From Wenzhouxiangella sp. (GTDB lineage Bacteria; Pseudomonadota; Gammaproteobacteria; Xanthomonadales; Wenzhouxiangellaceae): 18,483 nucleotides of DNA. Made by a program: the position numbers and the translations under genes. Below, in pieces: positions 1-7,348 of this stretch. Position 1 is the first letter of the stretch, and the number at the start of each line of letters is the position of its first letter. The notes below the pieces were generated by a model. That model searched no databases. It was given only the letters and a program-made list of their open reading frames with translations, and was not told where the DNA came from. The DNA is taken from positions 1 through 18,483 of the forward strand of contig SLJA01000139.1 in NCBI GenBank assembly GCA_007135355.1, given 5' to 3'.

Positions 1-13
1 AGCGAGAATTTTC

Positions 14-3000
14 GTGTGTCCCGAGGCTTTCGAACCCACGCGCTCGGATCAGTTGTTGGACCAGGCTTGGGAGCTTGACGAGGAAGGCCATGTGCGCTTC
101 CTGCTTGACCGCATCGATCTGGATCGCGCGGCCCGAGAACGCATTCGATGGCATGCGGTGGATCTAGTGGTCCGCGTGCGTGCCCGAGCGCGCGAGGCCG
201 GGGCCATGGAAGCCTTCATGCGCGAATATGATCTGTCCTCGGAGGAGGGCGTGGTGCTGATGTGCCTGGCCGAGGCGCTGCTCAGAATCCCCGATAACGA
301 GACCGCCGAGGAGCTGATCTCGGACAAGCTGGCCGACGCCAACTGGGAGGCTCACCTGGGCAAGAGTGAATCCCTGTTCGTCAATGCTTCGACCTGGGGC
401 TTGATGCTGACCGGCAAGCTGGTGCGCATGAAGACGGTGACGACGCGCAACATCGGTGATGCCTTGCGCCGACTGGCCAACAAGTCCGGCGAGCCGGTGA
501 TCCGACTGGCGATTCGGCAGGCCATGCGCATCATGGGCCACCAGTATGTGATGGGTGACTCCATCGACGCCGCGCTCGGCCGGGCCATGTTGCCGGACAA
601 CCGCCGTTACCGCTATTCCTTTGACATGCTGGGTGAGGCAGCCCTGACGGTGCGTGATGCCGAGCGTTACCGGCAGGCCTACGAAGACGCGATCCGCTCG
701 GTCGGCACCAACAGCGATGAGGGTTCTCCGTTCGCCGCCGCCAGTATCTCGGTCAAACTGTCCGCCCTGCATCCGCGCTATGAATATGCCAAGGAAGACC
801 GCGTCATGGCCGAACTGATGCCCAGCCTGCGCGGGCTGGCACGCTTGGCGCAGCAGCAAGGCGTGGCCCTGACCGTGGATGCTGAAGAGGCTGAACGCCT
901 GCATCTGTCGCTACGGGTCTTCGCGGCCGTTCTGGCCGACAGCGAGCTGGCCGACTGGAATGGTTTTGGTCTGGCCTTGCAGGCTTATCAAAAACGGGCC
1001 TGGGCCGCGATCGACTGGCTGGCCGAGAAGGCCCGCGCCAGCGGGCATCGCATCCCGGTGCGCCTGGTCAAGGGGGCCTACTGGGACACCGAGATCAAGC
1101 ATGCCCAAATCGAAGGACATGTCGACTATCCGGTGTTTACCCGCAAGTGCAATACCGATGTGTCCTACCTGGCCTGCGCCCGCAAGTTGCTCGAGCAACC
1201 CGAGGCGTTTTACCCGCAATTTGCCACCCATAACGCCCACACCATCGCCGCCATTACCGAAATGGCCGCGCCGGGGGCGGAGTTCGAGTATCAGCGCCTG
1301 CACGGCATGGGTCGCGACCTGTACGAAGAGGTGCTGGCGCAACAGGGCAAGCGGGTGGCCTGTCGGGTCTATGCGCCGGTGGGCGATCACAAGGACTTGT
1401 TGCCCTATCTGGTTCGCCGTTTGCTGGAAAATGGCGCCAACACCTCGTTCGTCAATCGCATCGTCGATGAGAAGCTACCGCCCGAGGCAGTGGTCAGCGA
1501 TCCCATCGAGCGGGTGGCCGAACTCGACTCGCTGGTCCACCCGGGCATTCCGCTGCCAATGCACCTCTACGGTGCCCAGCGGCGCAATTCCTCCGGCCTG
1601 AACTTCGCGCATCTGGCCGCACGCAACGCGCTGAAACGGGAAATGGAGGCGCGCGGTGCGCAGCGCTGGGTCGAAAAAGCATCGGCAGACACGTCGCAAA
1701 CCGAGATGCGCTTCAACCCGGCTGCACTGGACGAGCCGATCGGGACTATCCTCTGCCATGGCGAGGACGCAGCGCAGGAAGCCGTGACCCGGGCCGCGGC
1801 GGCGCAGTCGGCCTGGGATGCGCTCGGCGCAGCCGAGCGCGCCGACGTCCTCGATCGTATCGGCGATGCCTACGAGCAACATCGCGCCGAACTCATGGCG
1901 CTGTGTGTCAGAGAAGCCGGCAAGACGCTCAAGGATGCGCTGGCCGAGGTGCGCGAAGCGGTCGATTTCTGCCGCTATTACGCCATGCAGGCACGTGAGC
2001 GCCTTGACGGGCCGATCGTGCTGCCGGGGCCGACCGGAGAAAGCAATCAGCTGCGCTACCACGGCAAGGGCGTATTCGTCTGTATCAGCCCGTGGAATTT
2101 TCCGCTGGCCATCTTCAGCGGCCAGATCCTCGCAGCCTTGGTGACGGGCAACAGTGTGATTGCCAAGCCGGCCGAGCAGACGCCCCTTATCGCGCGGCGG
2201 GCTGTACAACTGATGCACGAGTGCGGCGTGCCGGAGGATGTTCTGATCGGGCTGCCGGGGGACGGTCATCTGGGGGCGGCGCTGACGCGTGATCCGCGCG
2301 TGGCCGGCGTTGCCTTCACCGGTTCCACCGAAACCGCGCGCGCCATCAACCGCAGCCTGGCCGAGCGTGATGGTCCTTTGGCCACGCTGGTCGCCGAGAC
2401 CGGTGGACAGAACGCCATGATCGTCGACTCTTCCGCGTTGCCGGAACAAGTCGTGCGCGACGTGATCAGTTCCGCCTTTCACAGCGCTGGACAGCGCTGT
2501 TCGGCGCTGCGAATTCTTTGCCTGCAGCGGGAAATCGCCGACCGCGTCCTCGAAATGCTGGCCGGGGCCATGCGCGAAATTCGCCTCGGCGATCCAGCGC
2601 TGCTGGAAACGGATATTGGACCGGTGATCGACCCAAAGCAGCTGGACATGCTGCAAACCCACGCCAGCCGCATGGATAAAGAGGCGCGACTGGTTGCCGC
2701 CGTCGAGCTGCCGGAGAACCTGCCGCCGGGCCACTGGTTCGCGCCTCGCGCCTATGAAATCGACCGCATCAGCCAACTGGATGGAGAAATCTTTGGCCCC
2801 ATCCTGCATGTCGTGCGCTATCGGGCGCGCGATATCGACGCTGTCATCGAGGCCATCAACAACACCGGTTTCGGTTTGACCCTGGGGGTGCATAGCCGAA
2901 TCGATCGGGTCCAGCAAAGCATTGCGCGCCGTGTCCATGTCGGCAACGCCTATGTCAACCGCAACATGACCGGCGCAGTGGTTGGCGTTCAACCCTTTGG

Positions 3001-3136
3001 CGGCGAGGGGCTGTCCGGCACCGGCCCGAAAGCCGGCGGACCGAACTATCTGCTGCGCTTCGTTACAGAACGGACCCTGACCGTGAATACCGCGGCGGTG
3101 GGCGGCAACGCTTCGCTGCTGGCGTTGTCCGAGTAA
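14..3136 (+). CDS. putA: Bifunctional proline dehydrogenase / L-glutamate gamma-semialdehyde dehydrogenase (PutA)
   Basis: Oxidises proline to glutamate in two steps: an FAD-dependent proline dehydrogenase feeds electrons to the quinone pool, then an NAD-dependent aldehyde dehydrogenase acts on glutamate semialdehyde. The N-terminal half has the proline dehydrogenase barrel: TVDAEEAERL (Asp289), RLVKGAYWD (Lys353) and YLVRRLLENGANTSFV with substrate-binding-type Arg468/Arg469. The C-terminal half is an aldehyde dehydrogenase with SPWNFPLAIFSGQ, GSTETARAI, ETGGQN (Glu795) and GQRCSALR (catalytic Cys829). At 1040 aa with no ribbon-helix-helix visible at the N-terminus, it resembles the short PutA type that lacks the DNA-binding repressor domain. 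The start is uncertain: GTG at 14 is the first usable codon, but the frame is open to the window edge, so a few upstream residues may be missing. The stop lies 2 nt before gspA, so the two are probably co-transcribed. Confidence 0.96.
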   Translation: MCPEAFEPTRSDQLLDQAWELDEEGHVRFLLDRIDLDRAARERIRWHAVDLVVRVRARAREAGAMEAFMREYDLSSEEGVVLMCLAEALLRIPDNETAEELISDKLADANWEAHLGKSESLFVNASTWGLMLTGKLVRMKTVTTRNIGDALRRLANKSGEPVIRLAIRQAMRIMGHQYVMGDSIDAALGRAMLPDNRRYRYSFDMLGEAALTVRDAERYRQAYEDAIRSVGTNSDEGSPFAAASISVKLSALHPRYEYAKEDRVMAELMPSLRGLARLAQQQGVALTVDAEEAERLHLSLRVFAAVLADSELADWNGFGLALQAYQKRAWAAIDWLAEKARASGHRIPVRLVKGAYWDTEIKHAQIEGHVDYPVFTRKCNTDVSYLACARKLLEQPEAFYPQFATHNAHTIAAITEMAAPGAEFEYQRLHGMGRDLYEEVLAQQGKRVACRVYAPVGDHKDLLPYLVRRLLENGANTSFVNRIVDEKLPPEAVVSDPIERVAELDSLVHPGIPLPMHLYGAQRRNSSGLNFAHLAARNALKREMEARGAQRWVEKASADTSQTEMRFNPAALDEPIGTILCHGEDAAQEAVTRAAAAQSAWDALGAAERADVLDRIGDAYEQHRAELMALCVREAGKTLKDALAEVREAVDFCRYYAMQARERLDGPIVLPGPTGESNQLRYHGKGVFVCISPWNFPLAIFSGQILAALVTGNSVIAKPAEQTPLIARRAVQLMHECGVPEDVLIGLPGDGHLGAALTRDPRVAGVAFTGSTETARAINRSLAERDGPLATLVAETGGQNAMIVDSSALPEQVVRDVISSAFHSAGQRCSALRILCLQREIADRVLEMLAGAMREIRLGDPALLETDIGPVIDPKQLDMLQTHASRMDKEARLVAAVELPENLPPGHWFAPRAYEIDRISQLDGEIFGPILHVVRYRARDIDAVIEAINNTGFGLTLGVHSRIDRVQQSIARRVHVGNAYVNRNMTGAVVGVQPFGGEGLSGTGPKAGGPNYLLRFVTERTLTVNTAAVGGNASLLALSE

Positions 3137-3138
3137 CG

Positions 3139-4698
3139 ATGTACGAGTATTTTTACAGCCTGAAAGAGCGGCCGTTCGCGATCACGCCCAACCCGCGCTT
3201 TGTTTATCTCAGCCAGCGTCACCAGGACGCTCTGGCGCACCTGCTCTACGGCGTCGGCACCGGCGGCAGCGGCGGCTTCGTCCAGCTGACCGGCGAGGTC
3301 GGCACGGGCAAAACCACCCTGTGTCGCGTGGTTCTGGAGCAGGTGCCCGAGAACACGCAGGTCGCCCTTATTCTCAACCCCACCTACTCGCCGCCGGAAT
3401 TGTTGCGAGCGATCTGCACCGAACTGGAGGTGAGCTTGCCGGACCAGGCCGATAGCCTGCAGGCTTTGCACGAGGCGCTCAACCAGCACCTTCTCAAGGC
3501 TCATGCGGATGGCCAACGCGTCGTGTTGATCGTTGATGAGGCTCAGAACATGAGCCGGGAAAGCCTGGAACAGATTCGTCTACTGACCAACCTGGAAACG
3601 GCCACCGACAAACTGCTGCAGATTCTGCTGCTGGGCCAGCCGGAGTTGCGCAGCGTGCTGGCGCGGCCGGAGTTGCGTCAGCTGGCGCAGAGGATCACCG
3701 CCCGGTTTCACCTCGACCCGCTCAACCGCGACGAGACAGCGCTTTATGTCCGTCATCGCCTGGCCGTCGCCGGTGCGCCGCGCTGCCCGTTTACGGAAGA
3801 TGGCTTGAGAGCCTTGTTCGAGGTCAGTGATGGCGTGCCGCGGCTGATCAATATCATTGCTGACCGGGCGCTTACGGCCGGATATGTGGAAGAGCGCGAT
3901 CGCATCGATGCGCGCCTGGTGCGAGCGGCGGCGCGCGAGGTGGCCGGCGAGGACGAGGAAGACGGCAGCGGCTGGCTGCGCGGCCTGGTTGCCGTTGCTG
4001 CGGTGCTTGCCGTGCTTGGCGGCGGCGGCTGGATTGGCTGGTTGATGATTGAAGCCGGCGAGCAGGAGAGCGTGAACTCACGGCCGGCTTGGCAAGCGGT
4101 GATTGCGGATGCCACCGCGGCCAGCGCCTGGAGCGAAGCAGCAATGGCATGGCCGGGATTGAGCCGCGACGACATCAGCCGCTCGTGCCTAACACCCGGC
4201 ACGACGGTGGGCGGCGTCGCCTGTCTGGCCTTGCGCGGTAACTGGGCCTACATCGCCCAGATCAATCTGCCCGTTATCGTCCGGTTGGCGCCGGACGCCA
4301 GCGGCGTGGCGCCGCACGTTTTGTTGGTCGGGATCGAAGAGGATCAATTGCTGCTGCGCCACGCCGGACAGCATTTCAGGGCCCCCATGCGGCAGATTGA
4401 CCGGCGCTGGTTGGGCGATTTCTACGTTATCTGGCCCGACAGCGGTCAGATCCTGCGCCGGGGCGATCAGTCCGATTCCGTCGCGCAAATGAAAAGCCTA
4501 GCAACCTTGCTCGAGCGGGAGCCGTGGACCGGCGCCATGGATGAGCGCTTTGATGCGGAGTTCGAGCGCTGGGTGGAGGGCTTTCAGCGTCGCAACGGTT
4601 TGCGTGACGACGGTATGATCGGTCCGGCAACACGCCTGTTTCTGAAGGCACCCCACGTTGACGGGCCTTCGCTGAGCCTGGCGCCACAAGGAGACTGA
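3139..4698 (+). CDS. gspA: General secretion pathway AAA+ ATPase GspA (ExeA type)
   Basis: Inner-membrane ATPase of the ExeA/GspA family. With GspB it helps the type II secretion secretin assemble through the peptidoglycan in Aeromonas-type systems. The start MYEYFYSLKERPFAITPNP is the family signature. The cytoplasmic AAA+ domain (about 1-270) has Walker A GEVGTGKTT (Lys58) and Walker B VVLIVDEAQN (Asp133/Glu134). One membrane segment follows at about 280-304. The periplasmic part has a C39-peptidase-like region (about 350-435) and a PG_binding_1 peptidoglycan-binding motif near the end (FQRRNGLRDDGMIGPAT). The 519-aa length fits the family. It starts 2 nt after the putA stop, and gspB follows after 6 nt. 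No other type II secretion genes are in the window. The family is also used for other envelope-crossing machines, so the partner secretin is inferred. Confidence 0.93.
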   Translation: MYEYFYSLKERPFAITPNPRFVYLSQRHQDALAHLLYGVGTGGSGGFVQLTGEVGTGKTTLCRVVLEQVPENTQVALILNPTYSPPELLRAICTELEVSLPDQADSLQALHEALNQHLLKAHADGQRVVLIVDEAQNMSRESLEQIRLLTNLETATDKLLQILLLGQPELRSVLARPELRQLAQRITARFHLDPLNRDETALYVRHRLAVAGAPRCPFTEDGLRALFEVSDGVPRLINIIADRALTAGYVEERDRIDARLVRAAAREVAGEDEEDGSGWLRGLVAVAAVLAVLGGGGWIGWLMIEAGEQESVNSRPAWQAVIADATAASAWSEAAMAWPGLSRDDISRSCLTPGTTVGGVACLALRGNWAYIAQINLPVIVRLAPDASGVAPHVLLVGIEEDQLLLRHAGQHFRAPMRQIDRRWLGDFYVIWPDSGQILRRGDQSDSVAQMKSLATLLEREPWTGAMDERFDAEFERWVEGFQRRNGLRDDGMIGPATRLFLKAPHVDGPSLSLAPQGD

Positions 4699-4704
4699 TC
4701 GCCC

Positions 4705-5604
4705 GTGTCCTATATTCTCGACGCCTTGCGTAAATCAGACGCCCAGCGCCGCCTGGGCCAAAGTCCGGACCTCGCTTCGGCGCCGTCGCAGCCGCTTTCA
4801 GGCCCATCACCCCGGCCGCGCCGGATGCTGGCTGTCTTGGCGCTGGTGTTGGCGGTGATGGCGGTGCCGGCAGCCTTGTGGTGGGGCGGGCCACTGCAAG
4901 ACTGGGTGGCCGGATTCGATCGGGATACGGCGTCGGCGCAGCCGTCAGCGGATTCGCAAAGTCGTGACGCCACGATTGATCAAGATGCTGAGACGGTGCA
5001 ATCCGAAACTGCGCCGGCGCAGCTCGCCGAGGCGGAACATGCCGCCGAGGCCGCGCCGCTGGAAGAGCCGGCGGCAGTTGATCGGCGATCCCCCGCGCAA
5101 CGCCCGGTAACCGTCGTCTCTCGCCCTGCACCGCAACGCGCGGTCGATGTTCCCAGACCGCCGGTTGAGCGCGAGCGCCCGGTCGAGAGCGCCGAGGAGG
5201 CCCAGCGCCTGATAGAAGAGGCCCAAATGACGCGCCGGCGGACACGGACTCCGGCGCCTGCCGCGCCGGCTGAGCAGACCGCCCCGACTGCGACGGTCGC
5301 CGCACCGGCGGCGCCGGCAGCGGAAGCAGCTGCGCCGGCACAGACCGATCCGGAACCCTGGGCGCCGGAGCGTTCGGATTTCGTTCGTCGCTGGGAGTTG
5401 CCGCTGGCCATTCGCCGTGACCTGCCCGAACTCAGTTTGAGTATCCATGTTTTCAGTGCCCAGCCGCGCAGCCGCTTCGTTCTCATCAACGGCGAACGCA
5501 AAATGGAAGGAGACGAACTGGGCCAGGGCGCGCGTCTGGTCGAAATCCGTCGCGAGGGAGCACTGGTGGAGTTTCGCGATTACCGGTTTCTTCTCGAACC
5601 GTGA
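4705..5604 (+). CDS. gspB: General secretion pathway protein GspB (ExeB type)
   Basis: Partner of GspA. In ExeA/ExeB systems the pair guides secretin assembly in the cell wall. The N-terminal MSYILDALRKSDAQRRLGQ is the cytoplasmic signature of GspB proteins. A single membrane segment follows (about residues 39-60, LAVLALVLAVMAVPAALWW). Next comes a long Ala/Pro/Glu-rich periplasmic linker (about 70-220). The C-terminus is the T2SSB domain (about 230-299: ELSLSIHVFSAQPRSRFVLI ... GERKMEGDEL ... LVEIRREGALVEFRDYRF). The start is GTG, supported by AAGGAG at 4688-4693 about 11 nt upstream and inside the end of gspA. The stop overlaps the rhomboid start in a GTGA junction, so the two are translationally coupled. 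The linker sequence is low-complexity and should not be used for homology. Confidence 0.92.
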   Translation: MSYILDALRKSDAQRRLGQSPDLASAPSQPLSGPSPRPRRMLAVLALVLAVMAVPAALWWGGPLQDWVAGFDRDTASAQPSADSQSRDATIDQDAETVQSETAPAQLAEAEHAAEAAPLEEPAAVDRRSPAQRPVTVVSRPAPQRAVDVPRPPVERERPVESAEEAQRLIEEAQMTRRRTRTPAPAAPAEQTAPTATVAAPAAPAAEAAAPAQTDPEPWAPERSDFVRRWELPLAIRRDLPELSLSIHVFSAQPRSRFVLINGERKMEGDELGQGARLVEIRREGALVEFRDYRFLLEP

Positions 5605-6311
5605 GCACTGGATATTCGCTGTACAGTACCGATCGGCCGGAAACGGTCTGGCCCTGGATGCTGCTGGCCAGCAGTCTTGCCATCATCATGGTCAGTGCGG
5701 GGTTCGTCGCCAGTTCCGCCGTTGACGCCGACGGTTGGCTGCACTTGTGGGGTTTCCGCCCCGATGAAATCATGCAGGCGGCGACCGATCCGCTGGACCG
5801 ACTTAGCGCGCTGCAATTATTCAGCCTGGCCAGCGCCCTGTTCCTGCATGCCGACTGGGTACATCTGGTCGGTAATCTGGCCTATCTGTGGGTGTTTGGC
5901 ATCAGTGTCGAGAAAGCAGTGGGTCACTGGCGTTTCCTGGTCATTTTCATTGGCCTCGGCGCGGCGGCCAATGCGGTGACCGCCTGGCACATGCAGGGCA
6001 GCGAAGGCATCGCCATTATTGGCGCCAGCGGCGGTGTATCGGCCATCATCGGTGTCTACCTGGGCCTGTTCCCTTCGCGTCGAATCGGGCTGTGGCTGCC
6101 GCTGGGGCTATACCTGCAGTTTGCCCGGGTGCCGGCCTTGCTCGTTATTGGTTCCTGGTTCACCTTGCAGCTGCTATATAGCGTTTTCGGTCCGGAGCAG
6201 CATTCTGTTGCGTGGGCGGCGCATCTGGCCGGCTTCGGCTTTGGCGTTGTCGCAGCGCTGATGCTGCGCTTATGGCCGTCATCCGTCAATCTTCGCTACA
6301 GGGACGATTAG
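5601..6311 (+). CDS. Rhomboid-family intramembrane serine protease
   Basis: Polytopic membrane protein of 236 aa with about six hydrophobic segments. Rhomboids cut transmembrane segments of substrate proteins within the bilayer using a Ser-His dyad. Both are present: Ser143 in GASGGVSAIIG and His208 in AWAAHLAGFGFG. The upstream helix carries H83, H88 and N92 (LHADWVHLVGN), the oxyanion-supporting HxxxN pattern, followed by the family motif LWVFGISVEKAVG. The substrate is not predictable. It starts with GTG overlapping the gspB stop by 4 nt and has no obvious ribosome site of its own, so translation is probably coupled to gspB. Its stop shares one base with the DUF1820 start. The motifs are those of ordinary bacterial rhomboids, not clearly of the rhombosortase branch tied to GlyGly-CTERM proteins. 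Confidence 0.92.
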   Translation: MSTGYSLYSTDRPETVWPWMLLASSLAIIMVSAGFVASSAVDADGWLHLWGFRPDEIMQAATDPLDRLSALQLFSLASALFLHADWVHLVGNLAYLWVFGISVEKAVGHWRFLVIFIGLGAAANAVTAWHMQGSEGIAIIGASGGVSAIIGVYLGLFPSRRIGLWLPLGLYLQFARVPALLVIGSWFTLQLLYSVFGPEQHSVAWAAHLAGFGFGVVAALMLRLWPSSVNLRYRDD

Positions 6312-6625
6312 TGTTCAAAATCATCTTCCATAACCAGAACAAGGTTTACGAACTATTCTGCCGCCGGGTTAGCGGAAGTGACGTCGGCTACGGCTTCGTC
6401 GAAGTGCAGGAATTGGTGTTCGAGACCGATGAGTCGCTGGTCATCGATCCAACTGAAGAGCGCCTGCGCGAGGAATTCGCCGATGTCGAGACGCTGCACA
6501 TTCCCATGCATGCCGTCATCCGTATCGAGCAGGTCAAAAAACGGGGTACTTGCGCTATCCGGGACGGCAAGTCCGGCGAAAAAGTGACCGTCCTGCCCCT
6601 GGATGGGCCACGACGACCGCGCTGA
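6311..6625 (+). CDS. DUF1820 family protein
   Basis: Small soluble protein of 104 aa, recognised as DUF1820 from its start FKIIFHNQNKVYELFCRRV, the central FVEVQELVFETDESLVIDP, and the end LHIPMHAVIRIEQVKKRG. The family is widespread in Gammaproteobacteria and has no known function. I chose GTG at 6311 because the family signature begins there and AGGGA at 6300-6304 sits about 6 nt upstream. The frame stays open upstream to about 6212, but those residues are read from rhomboid sequence and do not fit the family. The start shares one base with the rhomboid stop (TAGTG), so the two are probably translated together. No signal peptide or membrane segment is visible. Confidence 0.88.
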   Translation: MFKIIFHNQNKVYELFCRRVSGSDVGYGFVEVQELVFETDESLVIDPTEERLREEFADVETLHIPMHAVIRIEQVKKRGTCAIRDGKSGEKVTVLPLDGPRRPR

Positions 6626-6713
6626 CCTTGCCGGCACGAAGCGGGCCATAAGTGCTGGCTCGCAGTGGGCGGCTATGCTAAGGTTCAGCGCTTTGACACC
6701 CGACCGCGTTGCC

Positions 6714-7313
6714 ATGAATCTCAGAGTGTTTCGTTGCTGCATCCCCGCGCTACTGCTTCTGCCCGCACTGGCCCTGGCCGACTCAAACCAGGCCGAGCGT
6801 CCGCAGCTAGTGTTCTGGCAGGCGCTGCAAAGCCTGTGCGGAGAGGCTTTCGAGGGGCAACTGGTGTCCTACGATGAGGAACTCGATGCCGGATGGCTGC
6901 CGGAGCGTATGGTCATCCACGTCCGCCGCTGTAGCGCCACGCAAATCGATATCCCCCTGTTTGTGGGTGACAACCGCTCGCGCACCTGGGTGCTGACGCT
7001 GGAACCCGAGTTGATCCGGCTCAAGCACGATCACCGCCATGAAGACGGCAGCGAAGAGGCCGTCACCTGGTACGGTGGACACACCACCGATCCGGGCCGG
7101 GCCTGGCGCCAGACCTTTCCGGTCGACGATTACTCCAAAGCCTTGTTTCTGACCCACGAACTGGAAGGATCCATCACCAACTTCTGGTACATGGAAGTCG
7201 TACCCGGCAGCCATTTCGCCTATGGGCTGACGCGAGCGGGGCGGCATTTGCGCGCCGAATTCGATCTGAAGCAGGCGGTTGAGCCGCCGCCGGCCCCTTG
7301 GGGTCACGAGTAA
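6714..7313 (+). CDS. Secreted protein of unknown function
   Basis: Protein of 199 aa that I do not recognise by name. The ATG at 6714 gives a clean signal peptide: a positive N-terminus (NLRVFR), a hydrophobic core CCIPALLLLPALALA and a likely cut after Ala22, or a lipobox-free equivalent. The mature part is soluble and rich in aromatic and acidic residues. It keeps two cysteines, Cys42 (QSLCGEAF) and Cys73 (VRRCSATQ), which could form a disulfide in the periplasm. The segments HVRRCSATQIDIPLFVGDN and LTHELEGSITNFWYMEVVPG look like well-folded beta-rich sequence. Upstream starts in the same frame (ATG at 6675, frame open to 6603) would place extra residues before the signal peptide, so they are less likely. 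The gap to DUF1820 is 88 nt and to abgT 35 nt. Confidence 0.8.
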   Translation: MNLRVFRCCIPALLLLPALALADSNQAERPQLVFWQALQSLCGEAFEGQLVSYDEELDAGWLPERMVIHVRRCSATQIDIPLFVGDNRSRTWVLTLEPELIRLKHDHRHEDGSEEAVTWYGGHTTDPGRAWRQTFPVDDYSKALFLTHELEGSITNFWYMEVVPGSHFAYGLTRAGRHLRAEFDLKQAVEPPPAPWGHE

Positions 7314-7348
7314 GTGTGAATGTGCATCATTTCTGAGGGAAGACAGGC

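Noticed and set aside
1475..2992. A 505-codon open frame on the minus strand
   Set aside because: It is antisense to the aldehyde dehydrogenase half of putA. No family features are visible, and the plus strand is clearly coding.
5250..5345. DNA repeat array in the gspB linker
   Set aside because: The GCGCCGGC-rich pattern encodes an Ala/Pro-rich linker with no fixed repeat unit; it is low-complexity coding sequence.
5601..6311. Rhombosortase for GlyGly-CTERM proteins
   Set aside because: It sits next to gspAB, but the motifs GASGGVSAIIG and LWVFGISVEKAVG are those of ordinary bacterial rhomboids, and no GlyGly-CTERM protein is in the window.
6693..6698. TTGACA as a -35 box before the secreted protein gene
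   Set aside because: A -10 at the right distance would fall inside the coding start and no TATAAT-like sequence is there. TATGCT at 6674-6679 lies upstream of it.
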